Positions 45,865-54,473 of a stretch of DNA of 64,000 nucleotides are shown here, piece after piece. The stretch is from positions 1 through 64,000 of the forward strand of contig NZ_PDVP01000012.1 of the NCBI RefSeq assembly GCF_002727065.1, written 5' to 3'. This DNA comes from Zhengella mangrovi (lineage in GTDB: Bacteria; Pseudomonadota; Alphaproteobacteria; Rhizobiales; Rhizobiaceae). A program made the position numbers and the translations under genes. Each line of letters starts with the position of its first letter. Position 1 is the stretch's first letter. A model generated the notes under the pieces. It saw only the letters and a program-made list of their open reading frames with translations, was not told the origin of the DNA and ran no database searches.

Positions 45865-46571
45865 TGGCGGTGTTCGAGACAGCCGACCTGACGGCGGCGA
45901 GTTATTCGACGGCCTTTCTGGGACTGGTCGCGACGAGTGTCCTGCTGCTCATCGGCACGGGTTGGGTCGGCCGCGCCTGGAAACTCCCCGTGACGCTCTG
46001 CGCGCTGGCCGCTCTCGTTGGCGTGGTGGCGATGTACGAGGCCCGCACCGCCTGGGCGGCCGCGAAGAGCGTGCCGGTGGTGTACCACTACGTCGGCTGG
46101 GCGATATCGATGCCGCTGCAGGTGCTGGCGCTCTATTTCCTGGCGCTGACCAGCGGCCGGCTCGGAATAGGGCTGTTCTGGCGGCTGAGCGTCGTGTCGG
46201 TCCTGATGGTCTTCGTCCGCTACCTCGGCGAGGCCGGCTTCATGCATGCCACGCTCGCCTTCCTCATCGGCCTCGTCTTCTGGCTGTACATCCTCGGAGA
46301 ACTGTTCTTCGGCAGGATGGACGAAGTCATCCGCAAGTCGCCGAGCGAGACGCTGCGCCGAGGCTATTTCTGGCTTCGGCTGATCGTCACGGTGGGCTGG
46401 GCCATCTACCCGCTGGGCAATTTCATCACGTCCTTTGCCGGCTATGCCGACGACGGGGCGCTGTCGGTTGCCTACAACATCGCCGATTTCCTGAACCGGA
46501 TGGCCTTTGGGGCCGCCGTGCTGGCAACCGCCATGCTCCAGGGCGAGGAGGCGCGTCATGACCGGAACTGA
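45864..46571 (+). CDS. Microbial-opsin-like seven-helix protein lacking the retinal lysine
   Basis: A 235-residue membrane protein with seven hydrophobic segments near 13-33, 39-60, 74-95, 103-124, 127-149, 168-191 and 200-225, the size and layout of type 1 rhodopsins. Helix C reads HYVGWAISMPLQVLAL, helix F GWAIYPLGN, helix G YNIADFLNRMAFG. Conserved: Trp79, Pro84, Trp179, Tyr182, Pro183, Asp208. Changed against proteorhodopsin: Schiff-base Lys is Arg212 (codon CGG at 46497-46499), proton acceptor Asp is Gly78, donor Glu is Ala89, and helix-C Arg is His75. It cannot bind retinal by the usual Schiff base and is unlikely to pump protons. A GTG at 45861 is an alternative start. In the operon between ABC permeases and a flotillin; role unknown. 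Confidence 0.82.
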   Translation: MAVFETADLTAASYSTAFLGLVATSVLLLIGTGWVGRAWKLPVTLCALAALVGVVAMYEARTAWAAAKSVPVVYHYVGWAISMPLQVLALYFLALTSGRLGIGLFWRLSVVSVLMVFVRYLGEAGFMHATLAFLIGLVFWLYILGELFFGRMDEVIRKSPSETLRRGYFWLRLIVTVGWAIYPLGNFITSFAGYADDGALSVAYNIADFLNRMAFGAAVLATAMLQGEEARHDRN

Positions 46572-46622
46572 GCGACCGAACGTCAACCAGAAACGTCCGT
46601 ACAATTGTGAAGGAACAAATCA

Positions 46623-48329
46623 ATGAAGGGTGCAGATTTCATTGCAATCATCATCCTTGCAGCGATAGTCATCGCGGTCTGCGCCTATCTCCTGCATTGG
46701 CTGTACCGCCGCTCGACAAAGGATATTTCCTTCGTACGAACCGGCTTCGGCGGCGAGAAGGTCGTGATGGGGGGCGGCGCCTTCGTGCTCCCGATCCTTC
46801 ACGACATCACCGAGGTCAACATGAACACGCTGCGCCTGGAAATCCTCCGGGCGCGGGAGAAGTCGCTGATCACGAAGGACCGGATGCGTGTCGAGCTGAC
46901 GGTCGAATTCTACGTCCGTGTCCAGCCGGAGGTCGATGCGGTGGCCACCGCCGCCCGGTCGCTCGGCAATCGCACCATGCACGCCGAGCAGCTCAAGGAT
47001 CTCATCCAGGGCCGGTTCGTGGATGCCATGGGCGGGGCGGCCGCCAAGATGACGCTGGAGCAGATCCACGAGCATCGCTCGGACTTCGTCAAGGAGGTCC
47101 GCACCGAGGTCGCGGAGAGCCTGGCGCTGGACGGTCTGGAGCTTGAATCGGTCTCGCTGACATCGCTCGACCAGACCGACATTTCCCTCTTCGACCCGTC
47201 GAACACCTTCGACGCCGAGGGTCTGACGATCCTGACCGAGCAGATCGAGAGCCGGAAGAAGAAGCGCAACGACATCGAGAAGGACACGATGATCGCCATG
47301 CGCGCCAAGAACCTGGAAGCGGAAAAGAGATCTCTCGAGATCCAGCGCGACAGCGAATATGCGCGCCTGGCCCACGAGGCGGAAGTCGCGATCCAGCGCG
47401 CCGAGCGCAAGGCGGAAATCTCCAACGAGAACGCACGCCGCGAGCGCGAGATCGAGGAGATCAAGCTCTCCGAGCGCAGGGCTGTCGAGAGCGCCCGCAT
47501 TTCGATGGAGCAGGAAGTCGAGCGCATCGAGGTCAAGCGCCGGGAAGCGCTCCAGCTTGAGGAGCAGGCCCGCGAGATCGCCGTTTCGATGAAGTCGAAG
47601 GAGCGTTCGGAAGCGCAGGCGCTCGCGGAGGCTGCCCGCGCCAAGATGATCGAGGCGCAGGAAAAGGTGCAGACCATCCGCGACACCGAGATCGCCAACC
47701 GTCAGAAGGCAATCGAACTGCTGGAAGCGCAGAAGGTCGCCGAGTCGGAAGCCGCGCGCCAGAAGATCCTCGCCGAAGCAGAAAAGGCGGCGGCAAAGGA
47801 CCGTGCCGATGCCGACAAGATCGCCGTTGCGGCACTCGCCGAGCGTCTCGCGGTCGAGGCCGAAGGCAAGCGCAAGCTCAACGAGGCGGAAAACCTGCGT
47901 TCCGATGCGTCCCGCCGCTCGGGCCTGCACAAGGCGCTGGTGGAAAACCTGCCGGCAATCATTCGCGAAAGCGTCAAGCCTATGGAGAAGATCGAGGGTA
48001 TCAAGATCCTCCACGTCGACGGCATGCCGGGCTTCTCCGGCACTGCTGGCGGTGCTGGCGGTGGCACGGGAGGCGCGGGCGGCGAGGGCACCGGTCCCAG
48101 CGATCCGAACCTGGCCGACCAGGTGGTGTCCTCGGCGTTGCGCTACCGGTCGCAGGCGCCCTTCGTGGACCAGTTGCTGAACGAGATCGGGCTGAGCGCC
48201 GACACCGTTCACCGGCCGCATACCCTGCAGGACCTGTCGAAAATCGTCTACACGGATCCCTCTTCGGTCGAAGGAAAGGCGAAAAAGACGCCGGCTTCCG
48301 GAAGCGCCGGCAAGCCGCCCGCGAAGTGA
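46623..48329 (+). CDS. Flotillin-family (SPFH, YqiK-like) membrane scaffold protein
   Basis: A 568-residue protein anchored by one N-terminal segment (residues 7-28). The SPFH/band-7 domain covers about 30-190 (RTGFGGEKVVMGGGAFVLPILHDI; MRVELTVEFYVRVQPE). A long Glu/Ala/Lys/Arg coiled coil runs from about 205 to 430, typical of flotillins that oligomerise into membrane microdomain scaffolds. A Gly-rich linker (about 473-490) and a C-terminal segment near 497-545 follow. It lies 51 bases after the opsin-like gene and may organise the membrane proteins of this operon; that is inference. Confidence 0.88.
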   Translation: MKGADFIAIIILAAIVIAVCAYLLHWLYRRSTKDISFVRTGFGGEKVVMGGGAFVLPILHDITEVNMNTLRLEILRAREKSLITKDRMRVELTVEFYVRVQPEVDAVATAARSLGNRTMHAEQLKDLIQGRFVDAMGGAAAKMTLEQIHEHRSDFVKEVRTEVAESLALDGLELESVSLTSLDQTDISLFDPSNTFDAEGLTILTEQIESRKKKRNDIEKDTMIAMRAKNLEAEKRSLEIQRDSEYARLAHEAEVAIQRAERKAEISNENARREREIEEIKLSERRAVESARISMEQEVERIEVKRREALQLEEQAREIAVSMKSKERSEAQALAEAARAKMIEAQEKVQTIRDTEIANRQKAIELLEAQKVAESEAARQKILAEAEKAAAKDRADADKIAVAALAERLAVEAEGKRKLNEAENLRSDASRRSGLHKALVENLPAIIRESVKPMEKIEGIKILHVDGMPGFSGTAGGAGGGTGGAGGEGTGPSDPNLADQVVSSALRYRSQAPFVDQLLNEIGLSADTVHRPHTLQDLSKIVYTDPSSVEGKAKKTPASGSAGKPPAK

Positions 48330-48353
48330 ACCCGTTGCGATGATGTCTTCTGC

Positions 48354-48377
48354 GCGGCAGGGCCCCTGTCCTGCCGC
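48354..48377 (+). promoter_or_regulatory. Stem-loop after the flotillin gene
   Basis: GCGGCAGG and CCTGCCGC form an 8-bp stem around an 8-base loop, 25 bases after the flotillin stop. No U-tract follows, so it may mark an RNA-processing or attenuation point inside the operon. Confidence 0.45.
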
Positions 48378-48397
48378 CGACAGACTGGAGCCGAGCC

Positions 48398-48823
48398 ATG
48401 TCCAAGCCTGCCAGGGTTGAGCGTGATCTTTTGGTCTTTTCGATCTGGGCCGTGCTCGGAAGCGGCGGGCTGTGTTTCCTGCTCGAAGGCTTCTCCCGTG
48501 ACTCCTATCTTCTTTCCCTGATCGGGATTGCCGCAATCGTCGCCAGTTTCGTGGCCCACTTCATCGTCAACGGCATTTTCGGCGTCGGCTTCGGCCCGGG
48601 CGAGGCTGCCCTCGGCATCGGCGTCTTCGGGGTGATCCTGATGGTCTTCATTGGAGGATGGGCAATCGGTGCCCTGTCGGAAAGCGACTACTGGTCGGGC
48701 CTGACCCTTTTCGCCGTGCTCGCCCTCGGGCTGCCCGTCTACCTGTCGACCCGCTACGGGCTGCGCGGCGCATTCTCGCATTTCCACGTCCGGCACGCCG
48801 ATTTCGAGGATTCCGATCAATGA
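48398..48823 (+). CDS. Small membrane protein preceding a sodium:solute symporter
   Basis: A 141-residue protein with four hydrophobic segments near 10-30, 37-60, 67-90 and 101-116, and an acidic C-terminus (HVRHADFEDSDQ). No family recognised. Its stop overlaps the symporter start by ATGA, so the two are made together; small membrane subunits are known beside some SSS-family transporters, and this one may play such a part. RBS GGAG eight bases before the ATG. Confidence 0.7.
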   Translation: MSKPARVERDLLVFSIWAVLGSGGLCFLLEGFSRDSYLLSLIGIAAIVASFVAHFIVNGIFGVGFGPGEAALGIGVFGVILMVFIGGWAIGALSESDYWSGLTLFAVLALGLPVYLSTRYGLRGAFSHFHVRHADFEDSDQ

Positions 48824-50769
48824 CCGGTCTTCACCACGCGATCTGGCTGCCGCTGTCGGTCTTCTTCTATGCGATGGTGATGCTGTACTGGGTGCGGGTG
48901 TCCATCGCCGGCAACAGGGGCGCGGACGGCTTCTTCTCCGCCAGCCACGGCCTGCCGCCATGGCTCGGCGCGCTGGTCACTGCCGGGGTCAGCCTGACGG
49001 GCTGGTTCGTGCTCGGCGGAACGCAACTGGTCGCCCGGGACGGCTTTACGCTGCCGGTACTCGTTTCAGCCGGGGTTCTGCTGGCGCTTCCCGGTGTGAT
49101 CTTCTTCAAGCGGCTCTGGTTCGCAGCCGAGCGCCTGCATGTTTCGTCGCTGGCCGACGTCTTCCGTCTCTACTACGGCAGCCCGTTCCTCGTCGTCGTC
49201 ACGACTGCCATCGCGGTCCTTTTCGCGCTGGGCTTTTCCGGACTGCAGGTGCGCATGCTGTCCGGCCTCGTCGAGGCCATGACGGGGGGCGCCGTCTCCG
49301 AACTGGCCGCGACGACCATTTTCGGGTTCATCCTGTTTGCCGGCGTCGGGATCGGCGGGATGCGGTCGATCGGCTATTTCGGCGTGATCCAGACGGTGCT
49401 GGTCCTGTCGGCCATCGTCTTCGTGGCCGGGTTCGCCGTCGTTTCGGCCGGCGGCTTTGAACCCGTCAATGCCCGTTTGCTGGCGCTCAGTCTTCAACCG
49501 GAGACCGCCCGGCTTTTCTCGGTCGGCAAGGTCATCGAGTTCACCGCCGGTCTTGGCCGCGGCGGTGACTATGCGACATCGCATACCGCGCTCGCCAATC
49601 TCAGCCTTGCGTTCGCCCTGATGGGCTTCCAGGCAAGCCCGCTCGTTTTCAAGATCCTGTTCTCGACCCGGAGGCCCAGTGGCGTGGCGGCAGGGCAGAT
49701 CTGGGTTACGGCCGGCTTCCTCGGCGCCTTGATCGCCGGCGGGATCATGCTGACCGGCGCCGTCGGGCTCGTCGACGACGGTTTCTCGATCGTCACCCTG
49801 TTCCAGGGCCTCCATGACCGTTCGCCGTGGTTCGCGGCCTGGATGTTCATCGGCGTGGCGGCCGGGGTGCAATTGCTCGCCGGTCTCTCGCTCTTTGCCG
49901 CGGCTGAAGGCCTGGTGCGCCACGTCTACAGGCCGTACTTCCATTCGGCCCTGTCCAAGGCGGCGACCGTGACCATCACCCGCATCGCCATTGCCATCCT
50001 GGCCGTCCTCGCGATGATCCTCCAGACCATCGCGCCGGTCACGCTTTCCGCCCTGGCGGCATTGGCGCTGCCGCTGGCCTTCCAGTTGTGGACCCCGCTC
50101 CTCGGCGTTTCATGGCTGGGGTGGATCACCCGGCAGGCCGCGGCCACCGGCGTCGGTTTCGGGATTGCCGGGGTCCTCCTGACCGAGCCGCTCGGCTACC
50201 AGGTCCTGTCCTTCTTCGGCCTGGAACTGCCGTGGGGCCGCTGGCCCTGGACGATCCATTCCGCTCTTTGGGGAATGGCGGCCAATCTTGCCGCCGTGCT
50301 GATCATTTCCGCGATCACCAACAGGACGGTCGTGCGGCAGGAGGCGGCCGAGATCCGCGCGCTCTTCTCGGGCCTGCTCGCCATTTCTCCCAAAGCCCGG
50401 GACTGGCGGTCATTCGCCTGGTCGATCGTGATCGCTTGGTTTTTCCTCGCGGCCGGACCGGGCCTGATCTTCGGGAATACCGCCTTCGTGTCAGGCGAGG
50501 GCGAGACGACCGCCTGGCTTCTCGGCATGCCGTCGCTCTGGGCCTGGGGCATTGCAGGCTGGGTCAGCGGCCTGGGGATGATCTGGTTCCTGGCCTACCG
50601 GATGGAGATGGCGAACCCGTCGCAGGCCGTGATCCCCGCCTACACGCCGCCATTGAAGCTTCGCCGCAACAATACCGAGATCGAACAGGAGCGGCTGCGG
50701 ATCCTGTTCATGGCCGGCGCGATCGTCTTCGTCCTGGCGGTTCTCGCCGCATTCATATTCAGCCGGTGA
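48820..50769 (+). CDS. Sodium:solute symporter (SSS) family transporter
   Basis: A 649-residue inner-membrane protein with 13-15 hydrophobic segments, longer than the usual 500-residue SSS. SSS-like features: GADGFFSASHGLPPWLGALVTAGVSLTGWFVLGGTQ at residues 32-67, the RLHVSSLADVFRLYYGS segment, and FSGLQVRMLSGLVEAMTGG. The C-terminus adds about 120 residues with three more helices. The substrate cannot be deduced; the operon suggests a monocarboxylate or lactone-derived acid. The frame opens earlier inside the preceding gene, but MTGLHHAIW at 48820 is the coupled start. Confidence 0.82.
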   Translation: MTGLHHAIWLPLSVFFYAMVMLYWVRVSIAGNRGADGFFSASHGLPPWLGALVTAGVSLTGWFVLGGTQLVARDGFTLPVLVSAGVLLALPGVIFFKRLWFAAERLHVSSLADVFRLYYGSPFLVVVTTAIAVLFALGFSGLQVRMLSGLVEAMTGGAVSELAATTIFGFILFAGVGIGGMRSIGYFGVIQTVLVLSAIVFVAGFAVVSAGGFEPVNARLLALSLQPETARLFSVGKVIEFTAGLGRGGDYATSHTALANLSLAFALMGFQASPLVFKILFSTRRPSGVAAGQIWVTAGFLGALIAGGIMLTGAVGLVDDGFSIVTLFQGLHDRSPWFAAWMFIGVAAGVQLLAGLSLFAAAEGLVRHVYRPYFHSALSKAATVTITRIAIAILAVLAMILQTIAPVTLSALAALALPLAFQLWTPLLGVSWLGWITRQAAATGVGFGIAGVLLTEPLGYQVLSFFGLELPWGRWPWTIHSALWGMAANLAAVLIISAITNRTVVRQEAAEIRALFSGLLAISPKARDWRSFAWSIVIAWFFLAAGPGLIFGNTAFVSGEGETTAWLLGMPSLWAWGIAGWVSGLGMIWFLAYRMEMANPSQAVIPAYTPPLKLRRNNTEIEQERLRILFMAGAIVFVLAVLAAFIFSR

Positions 50770-50797
50770 TCCGGCGTTTCGAACCCAGGAGAGCCCG

Positions 50798-51955
50798 ATG
50801 ACCCCGTTCACGTTCAACACGTCGAAGTCGATCCGCTTCGGAGCCGGTGCGATCGGGCAGTTGGGCGACATCGTTTCGTCGGAAATCGGCAGCCGGGTCC
50901 TGCTCGTCACCGATCCTGGCATGATTGCCACCGGCCTTGTCGAACGGGCGCTGGATGCCCTGCGCAAGGCAGATATCACGGTGGAGATGTTTTCCGATGT
51001 CGAGGCCGATCCGCCGGAAGCCGTTGTCCTTGAGGCTGCAAGGCGCGCCATGGAGGCCGGCATCGATGGTGTCGTCGGCTTCGGCGGCGGCTCCTCGCTT
51101 GACGTCGCCAAGCTGGCGGCCCTGCTTGCCCATGGCAAGGAGACGCTAGCCGATGTCTACGGTGTCGGTAACGCCAAGGGCCCCAGGCTGCCGCTGGTTC
51201 TCGTGCCAACGACCGCCGGGACCGGCTCCGAGGTGACGCCGATATCGATCGTGACCACCGGTACCAATGAGAAGATGGGCGTCGTATCGCCGGTTATCCT
51301 GCCCGATATCGCGCTGCTCGACCCGGAACTCACCTATGGCCTGCCGCCGCATATCACGGCAGCAACCGGGATCGATGCCATGGTGCATGCGATCGAAGCC
51401 TATGCGTCGGCCAGCGCCAACAACAATCCGGTGTCGCGCATGCTGGCGACCCAGGCGCTCACGCTGATGGGCGGTTCCGTCCTGAAGGCAGTGCGCAACG
51501 GCGCCGACACCGAAGCCCGGTCCAACATGCTGCTGGGTTCCATGCTGGCCGGCCAGGCCTTCGCGAATTCGCCCGTCGCCGCCGTCCACGCGCTGGCCTA
51601 TCCGCTCGGGGGCCATTTCCACATCCCGCACGGCCTCTCCAATGCCCTGGTGCTGCCCCACGTCCTCCGGTTCAACATCGTCACGTCGCCGTCGCCCTAC
51701 GCGGAACTGGCCCCGTTCGCATTTCCCGACCTGGCGGATCTCGAAGGCCAGGCGCGCGCAGCGGCCTTCTGCGACCGGCTGGCCGACCTTTCCGTGGCCT
51801 GCGGCCTCCAGCCCAATCTCCGCGCGATGAACATCCCGGAAGACGTATTGCCGAAACTGGCCTCGGACGCGATGAACCAGACGCGTCTGCTCGTCAACAA
51901 TCCGCGCCCGCTGACCGAGGCGGATGCGCTCGCCATCTATACTGCGGCCTACTGA
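50798..51955 (+). CDS. Iron-containing alcohol dehydrogenase (BlcB/GHB-dehydrogenase type context)
   Basis: A 385-residue type III NAD(P)-dependent dehydrogenase. NAD-binding GGGSSLDVAK near residues 93-102 and VPTTAGTGSEVTP near 139-151. The metal site is GIDAMVHAIEAY (Asp and His) plus AVHALAYPLGGHFHIPHGLSNA (His residues). All expected ligands are seen. It would oxidise an omega-hydroxy acid to the semialdehyde for the next gene's product, as BlcB does with 4-hydroxybutyrate. RBS AGGAGA; 28 bases after the symporter. Confidence 0.9.
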   Translation: MTPFTFNTSKSIRFGAGAIGQLGDIVSSEIGSRVLLVTDPGMIATGLVERALDALRKADITVEMFSDVEADPPEAVVLEAARRAMEAGIDGVVGFGGGSSLDVAKLAALLAHGKETLADVYGVGNAKGPRLPLVLVPTTAGTGSEVTPISIVTTGTNEKMGVVSPVILPDIALLDPELTYGLPPHITAATGIDAMVHAIEAYASASANNNPVSRMLATQALTLMGGSVLKAVRNGADTEARSNMLLGSMLAGQAFANSPVAAVHALAYPLGGHFHIPHGLSNALVLPHVLRFNIVTSPSPYAELAPFAFPDLADLEGQARAAAFCDRLADLSVACGLQPNLRAMNIPEDVLPKLASDAMNQTRLLVNNPRPLTEADALAIYTAAY

Positions 51956-51975
51956 CACCGAAGAGAGGAACTGCC

Positions 51976-53427
51976 ATGACGCTTGAGCTCAAAGACCCGA
52001 CGCTTCTGCAGAGCCATGCCTTTCTGGGCGGAGAATGGGTCGCGGGAAGCAGGACTTTTCCGGTTCTCAATCCGGCCACTGGCGAAAAGATCGCCGATGT
52101 GGCCGATCTGACGCCGCAGGATGTGGCCACCGCGATCGACCTGGCCTACGACGCGCAAAGGGAATGGCGCAACCGCACCGCCAAGGAGCGTTGCGCCGTT
52201 CTGCTGAAGTGGAACGACCTGCTGATGGAAAACCAGGATGACCTCGGTGCCATCCTGACCGCGGAAATGGGAAAGCCCCTGGCCGAGGCAAAGGGCGAGA
52301 TCGCCTATGGCGCGTCCTTCATCCAGTGGTTCGCGGAAGAGGCACGCCGGGTCTATGGCGACGTCATCCCGGGCCACCAGGCCGACAAGCGTATCGTCGT
52401 CATCAAGCAGCCCATCGGGGTCGTCGGATCGATCACGCCGTGGAATTTCCCCAACGCCATGATCGCCAGGAAGGTCGGTCCGGCGCTGGCTTCGGGGTGC
52501 TCCTTTGTCGGCAGGCCCGCCGAGAAGACGCCGCTGTCGGCGCTCGCCATGGCCGTGCTTGCCGAGCGGGCAGGGGTGCCGAAGGGCGTTCTGTCCATCA
52601 TCACCAGTTCCGATTCCAAGGGGGTCGGCCTTGAACTCTGTACGAACCCGAAGGTGCGCAAGCTGACCTTCACCGGATCGACGGAAGTGGGCCGCATCCT
52701 GATGAAACAGTGCTCGCACGATATCAAGAAACTGTCGCTTGAACTCGGCGGCAATGCGCCGTTCCTGGTCTTCAACGATGCCGACCTGGATGCGGCTGTC
52801 GAAGGCGCGATGATCGCCAAGTACCGCAACTCCGGCCAGACATGCGTCTGCGCCAACCGGATCTATGTCCAGAGCGGGGTCGCGGCGGCATTCGCCGAAA
52901 AACTGGCGGCGGCCACCGCGGGCCTGACGGTCGGAAACGGAATGGACCAGGGCGTCAACATCGGGCCGCTGATCGATACGGCCGGCCTGCAGAAGGTCGA
53001 GGACCACGTTTCCGATGCCGTGTCGAAAGGGGCCCGGGTGCTGACCGGCGGCAAGCGGTCCGACCTTGGTGGCACCTTCTTCCAGCCGACGGTGCTGATG
53101 GACGTGGCGAGGGGAATGAAGATCCTCTCGGAGGAAACCTTCGGCCCGGTCGCGCCGATCATTACCTTCGAGACGGTCGAGGACGGGATCGCGCTTGCCA
53201 ATGACACCGAGTTCGGCCTGGCCGCCTATTTTTACGCGCGCGATATCTCGACGATCTGGAAGGTGGCCGAGGAACTGGAAAGCGGCATGGTCGGGATCAA
53301 CACCGGTCTCGTGTCGACGGCCGAAGCGCCGTTCGGCGGCATCAAGTCGTCCGGCCTCGGGCGCGAAGGCTCGAAATACGGCATGGATGAATTCCTGGAG
53401 ATCAAGTACCTGTGCATGGCGGTCTAG
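51976..53427 (+). CDS. NAD(P)-dependent succinate-semialdehyde-type aldehyde dehydrogenase
   Basis: A 483-residue aldehyde dehydrogenase. Cofactor-site PWNFPNAMIARKVGPAL near residues 156-172, TGSTEVGR near 233-240, catalytic Glu in ELGGNAPF and catalytic Cys in SGQTCVCANR near residue 289. The tandem C-x-C and overall length match GabD-type enzymes. It would complete oxidation to the dicarboxylate (succinate if the substrate is succinate semialdehyde). Last gene of the operon. No clear terminator before the convergent LysR gene. Confidence 0.92.
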   Translation: MTLELKDPTLLQSHAFLGGEWVAGSRTFPVLNPATGEKIADVADLTPQDVATAIDLAYDAQREWRNRTAKERCAVLLKWNDLLMENQDDLGAILTAEMGKPLAEAKGEIAYGASFIQWFAEEARRVYGDVIPGHQADKRIVVIKQPIGVVGSITPWNFPNAMIARKVGPALASGCSFVGRPAEKTPLSALAMAVLAERAGVPKGVLSIITSSDSKGVGLELCTNPKVRKLTFTGSTEVGRILMKQCSHDIKKLSLELGGNAPFLVFNDADLDAAVEGAMIAKYRNSGQTCVCANRIYVQSGVAAAFAEKLAAATAGLTVGNGMDQGVNIGPLIDTAGLQKVEDHVSDAVSKGARVLTGGKRSDLGGTFFQPTVLMDVARGMKILSEETFGPVAPIITFETVEDGIALANDTEFGLAAYFYARDISTIWKVAEELESGMVGINTGLVSTAEAPFGGIKSSGLGREGSKYGMDEFLEIKYLCMAV

Positions 53428-53489
53428 GCGGTGCCACCAGAAGATAGTGGGTCAGGTCATTGAAACGCCGGGCGAACGGTTGAAGCGCC

Positions 53490-54401
53490 CTAGCTGCCGG
53501 AACCGGTCTCTTCCGGGGCCGGCAGGTATTGCTGCAGATACGTCACGAAGGCCGAAACGCGCCCGTCCATGCCCAGATGGGATGGCGTCACCGCGTAGAT
53601 TTGGCGTTCGGGCAGGGACCAGCCGGGCAGGATGCGGACCAGGCGCCGGTCGCATTCAAGCGGAGCGGACAGGAAATCCGGAAGCGCGCCGATGCCGCGG
53701 CCGTTCGCCAGGAGGTCGCGCAGCAGGAGACTGCTGCCAAGGAAAGCCCTGGGCGTGACCGGCACCGTTTCCTCCCCGGCCGGACCCGTCATGGAAAAGT
53801 CCTGGGGCTGGTCCGCAAGGAGATAGCCGAGGATATCATGCCCCTGCAATTGCGTTGGTGACCGGGGTGCTCCGTGGCTGGTGACGTAGTCCGGTGAAGC
53901 GAACAGGGCTTGCCGGACCGTTCCGATCCGGCGCGCCACGAGAACGGAATCGGGCAGCCCGGCCCGGATCCGGATCGAGAGGTCATACCCGCCTTCGATC
54001 ATGTCGATGACATGATCGTCGAGGTGGAGTGTCAGTTGCACGTCCGGGTAGGCATCCATGAACCCGGGCAGCATGGCCGACAGCACTGTCAAACCGAAAG
54101 AGGATGGTGCATTCACCCGGAGCGATCCGGCGACGCGGCCGGCACCACGCCTGGCGCGCGCCTCGACCTCGTCGATCTCCTGCAGGATCCGCCGGCAGTC
54201 CTCGTAATACAGGCGGCCATGATCGGTCACCGCCATGCGGCGGGTCGTTCGCGACAGGAGCTGGACCGACAGGGCCTGTTCGAGCAGCTTGATATCCCGG
54301 CTCAGAAGCGCCGGCGATATGCCGAGGTCTTCCGCTGCCCGCGCGAAGCTGCCGCGCTCGACGACGCGGCAGAAGGCTTTCATGACGCTCAACCTGTCCA
54401 A
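53490..54401 (-). CDS. LysR family transcriptional regulator, TTG start
   Basis: A 303-residue LTTR. The N-terminal helix-turn-helix is FCRVVERGSFARAAEDLGISPALLSRDIKLLEQAL, followed by the substrate-binding domain. The start is set at TTG 54401: GGAGGG is correctly placed upstream and the protein then begins (M)DRLSVMKAF, standard for this family. Upstream in-frame ATGs (54461, 54431) lack such a site and would add unusual residues. Downstream of the EamA gene on the same strand; likely controls the wrbA promoter dyad at 56851. Confidence 0.87.
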   Translation of the reverse strand: MDRLSVMKAFCRVVERGSFARAAEDLGISPALLSRDIKLLEQALSVQLLSRTTRRMAVTDHGRLYYEDCRRILQEIDEVEARARRGAGRVAGSLRVNAPSSFGLTVLSAMLPGFMDAYPDVQLTLHLDDHVIDMIEGGYDLSIRIRAGLPDSVLVARRIGTVRQALFASPDYVTSHGAPRSPTQLQGHDILGYLLADQPQDFSMTGPAGEETVPVTPRAFLGSSLLLRDLLANGRGIGALPDFLSAPLECDRRLVRILPGWSLPERQIYAVTPSHLGMDGRVSAFVTYLQQYLPAPEETGSGS

Positions 54402-54473
54402 GGCAACCCTCCCGGCAGACGCGACGACCATAGACAGGCGCGGCGGCGAACTGAAGTGCAAACGCGAACGAGT

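Noticed and set aside
45864-46571. Light-driven proton pump or proteorhodopsin
   Set aside because: The Schiff-base Lys, acceptor Asp, donor Glu and helix-C Arg are all replaced; no retinal or carotenoid synthesis gene is in the window.
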